From a bacterium Ga0077546 (GTDB taxonomy: Bacteria > Cyanobacteriota > Vampirovibrionia > Obscuribacterales > Obscuribacteraceae): a stretch of DNA of 42,033 nucleotides. The position numbers and the translations under genes were made by a program. Where the stretch lies: the NCBI GenBank assembly GCA_001464165.1, contig LNEX01000387.1, positions 1-42,033 of the forward strand, in the 5' to 3' direction. Positions within the stretch are counted from its first letter, which is position 1. Each line of letters opens with the position of its first letter. Below the pieces are notes generated by a model. The model was not told the DNA's origin, made no database searches, and saw only the letters and a list, made by a program, of their open reading frames with translations. Of this stretch, positions 40,668 through 42,033 are shown piece by piece.

Positions 40668-41530
40668 TGCTCTTTCTCTCCTTTGATACGAGTGGGCGTG
40701 AACTGACTGTCGCTCTGTTTGACGGCGGCAAGATCATAGATTGTCAGCGCATAGATTTTTCTGAACTGGCTGCAGACGACCCGCGCCTACCTCTTAGTGG
40801 CAAAATGGTTGGTGCCAAAATGGTTGGTGCCAAAAAGGCCAATCGCCAAGAGTCAGTTAGTCTTTTGATTCCGACGATAGATAAGCTAATTACTGAGAAT
40901 CAATTGAGTAAATCTGATATTGGTGCTATTGCTGTGGGCGTTGGCCCGGGTGGTTTCACTGGCATACGTGTGGCCATTACCACGGCCCGTACCCTGGCTC
41001 AGGCCCTCAAATTACCGCTAGTCGGATTGAACTCTCTAGAAGTGGCCTGCTTCGATTTGCTTGAGCAAGCGTTACCCGGTTTGACTAAGGCAGAAGTTTC
41101 GCAGCAAATTTTGGGTGTGATTAAGGCCGCCTCACGTAGCCATTGCTATTTAGCCGTTTATCGCCCTGAGCCAGTTCAAGACTTTTATGATTTAGTTGCT
41201 GTGCAGGAGCCCATTTACTTAACTTACGAGAGTCTGCCAGAGAAATTAGGACTCTGCCCCCTTTGGCACGTGGACCCCGCAGTTATGGCTAGATTGAAGG
41301 CTGCCGAAGATGCTATTGAGCCTGCAATTGCACCTGTTTGGCAGGTGCAATTGAGCCCTGTCGTTAATAATATTGCTTCATTACAAGCCAAAATGGCCTG
41401 GCTTCGGGTATCTTTGAAAGGATTGGGCGCTTCTGCATTTCATTATCGGCTGACCGAGCCGCTTTATTTGCGGGGCGCATCGGTGACTCTGAAAAACGGC
41501 GATGCCATCGAAAAAGTCGAATCTAGTTGA
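40667..41530 (+). CDS. tsaB: tRNA threonylcarbamoyladenosine biosynthesis protein TsaB
   Basis: 287 residues. The ATG overlaps the secA stop by one base (TAATG), so translation is coupled. The fold is that of an ASKHA-type TsaB: Phe-Asp-Thr-Ser at the start, Ile-Gly-Ala-Ile-Ala-Val-Gly-Val-Gly-Pro-Gly-Gly-Phe-Thr-Gly-Ile-Arg-Val-Ala near 90-105, then Leu-Val-Gly-Leu-Asn-Ser-Leu-Glu. TsaB works with TsaD and TsaE to form t6A37 in ANN-decoding tRNAs. Length is slightly above the typical 230, partly from the 15-base in-frame duplication at 40801-40830 and a longer C-terminal half. It is followed by rimI, the common neighbour. Confidence 0.92.
   Translation: MLFLSFDTSGRELTVALFDGGKIIDCQRIDFSELAADDPRLPLSGKMVGAKMVGAKKANRQESVSLLIPTIDKLITENQLSKSDIGAIAVGVGPGGFTGIRVAITTARTLAQALKLPLVGLNSLEVACFDLLEQALPGLTKAEVSQQILGVIKAASRSHCYLAVYRPEPVQDFYDLVAVQEPIYLTYESLPEKLGLCPLWHVDPAVMARLKAAEDAIEPAIAPVWQVQLSPVVNNIASLQAKMAWLRVSLKGLGASAFHYRLTEPLYLRGASVTLKNGDAIEKVESS
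40801..40830 (+). repeat. 15-bp perfect tandem duplication inside tsaB
   Basis: CAAAATGGTTGGTGC occurs twice in tandem (40801-40815, 40816-40830). The repeat is in frame and adds one copy of the five-residue unit Lys-Met-Val-Gly-Ala to a surface-loop region before the conserved core. Confidence 0.9.
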
Positions 41531-42033
41531 GATAAGCGCTCTAACTTTGAGCGATCTTGAGCAAGTCATGGAAATTGAACCCGTGGCTTTCGGCTCTCAT
41601 CATTGGTCGCGCCAATCTTTTACCAACGAGCTGACCAATCCGACCGGTCATTATTTTGCCGCCCGCGCTTCTGAAGATAAACAACTATTGGGTTATTCCG
41701 GCTTTTGGTTAATTGGTGAAGAGGCTCACATTACCACTCTGGCGGTGCATCCGGACTTTCGCCGCATGCATGTGGGAGAGCGGTTATTGGTTAGCGATAT
41801 CATTCAGGCTCGCAAAGTAGGGGCTGAGTGGATCACTCTTGAAGTGCGAGTTTCAAACGATTCTGCCCAACGTTTGTATGGCAAGTATAGTTTTCGCAGC
41901 TTAGGTGTGCGCCGCAACTATTACCAAGACAACGATGAGGATGCTCTCGTGCTCTGGACCGATAGGTTGTCGTCACCCGATTTTCTTACTTTGTTTAAGA
42001 AGAGAGTAAAAGAAAGAGATGTTAGCTCGCTTA
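41502..42033 (+). CDS. rimI: ribosomal protein alanine N-acetyltransferase RimI-like, partial
   Basis: The frame opens at ATG 41502, overlapping the tsaB end by 29 bases, and runs off the window after 177 codons; TTG 41547 is an alternative start. The opening residues (Leu-Thr-Leu-Ser-Asp-Leu-Glu-Gln-Val-Met-Glu-Ile-Glu, then Ala-Phe ... Trp-Ser) match RimI. The acetyl-CoA site is Thr-Thr-Leu-Ala-Val-His-Pro-Asp-Phe-Arg-Arg-Met-His-Val-Gly-Glu-Arg-Leu-Leu, and the Asn-x-x-Ala-Gln-x-Leu-Tyr-x-Lys segment follows. RimI acetylates the N-terminal Ala of protein S18; it is commonly next to tsaB. The complete C-terminus is outside the window. Confidence 0.85.
   Translation, partial: MPSKKSNLVEISALTLSDLEQVMEIEPVAFGSHHWSRQSFTNELTNPTGHYFAARASEDKQLLGYSGFWLIGEEAHITTLAVHPDFRRMHVGERLLVSDIIQARKVGAEWITLEVRVSNDSAQRLYGKYSFRSLGVRRNYYQDNDEDALVLWTDRLSSPDFLTLFKKRVKERDVSSL

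Noticed and set aside
41381..41569. 62-codon minus-strand frame at the tsaB/rimI junction
   Set aside because: It is antisense to two clearly recognised coding regions.

Overview
The window is a chromosomal stretch from a bacterium with an inner and outer membrane. It carries lnt, an LptF/LptG-type permease and a LolA-like secreted protein. It also has a normal informational and housekeeping set: secA, tsaB, rimI, rlmN and a transaldolase. The LRV-repeat proteins, DUF2934, tandem universal stress proteins, a LysM/cysteine-peptidase protein, a short RRM protein and the overall style suggest a non-photosynthetic relative of Cyanobacteria (Vampirovibrionia/Melainabacteria, Obscuribacterales-like). 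That placement is inference from gene content; no rRNA or marker tree was available. The genetic code is standard: TGA ends several clearly intact genes. No tRNA, rRNA, CRISPR array, IS element or prophage was seen.

Layout: 1-2542 holds a partial LRV-repeat gene, a small secreted protein and a GNAT acetyltransferase (minus), then (plus) an AhpD-like peroxidase-related gene with an in-frame TGA exactly at the second Cys of its CxxC site (candidate selenoprotein), and a small membrane protein. 2674-10180 is a plus-strand stress cluster: tandem Usp, P2-type cation ATPase, single Usp, a stand-alone degenerate serine-recombinase domain, a LolA-like exported protein, a second tandem Usp and a small ORF. 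The pairing of Usp proteins with a P2 ATPase recalls the DosR-type dormancy neighbourhood of mycobacteria. 10186-12574 (minus) encodes an RRM protein, a secreted TPR-like protein and an EF-hand-like small protein. 12872-14921 has an ArsR regulator, a second LRV-repeat protein, a partner ORF and a DUF2934 protein.

15026-17056 is a compact TetR circuit: the regulator, a DsrE-like protein and an FMN-binding pyridoxamine-oxidase-like protein. Near-identical palindromes lie inside the tetR promoter and the dsrE promoter. 17070-19984 (minus) holds a hypothetical protein and a LysM plus cysteine-peptidase-like gene broken by a one-base frameshift that separates the Cys half from the His/Asn half. 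20198-21989 pairs an Ala-rich protein with a glutathionylspermidine-synthase-like ATP-grasp enzyme. 22020-25433 (minus) carries an SRPBCC protein, a Crp/Fnr regulator, transaldolase and a secreted hypothetical protein. 25743-27573 (plus) encodes an acidic protein with a basic tail and a metallo-beta-lactamase-fold hydrolase.

27602-32808 (minus) is an envelope glycan cluster of overlapping genes: a processive GT2 and two polytopic GT-C-like proteins plus an RDD protein. 33066-35758 is lnt-lptF/G (plus), followed by an unlisted 53-residue exported peptide gene with a strong terminator. rlmN (minus) is divergent from secA-tsaB-rimI (plus, overlapping). The secA frame is interrupted after 56 codons by a UUU-UAA site that a +1 slip would restore. 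Two homopolymer-associated frame breaks, one in an essential gene, make assembly error a real possibility for those two. The TGA in the peroxidase gene is not a length error.
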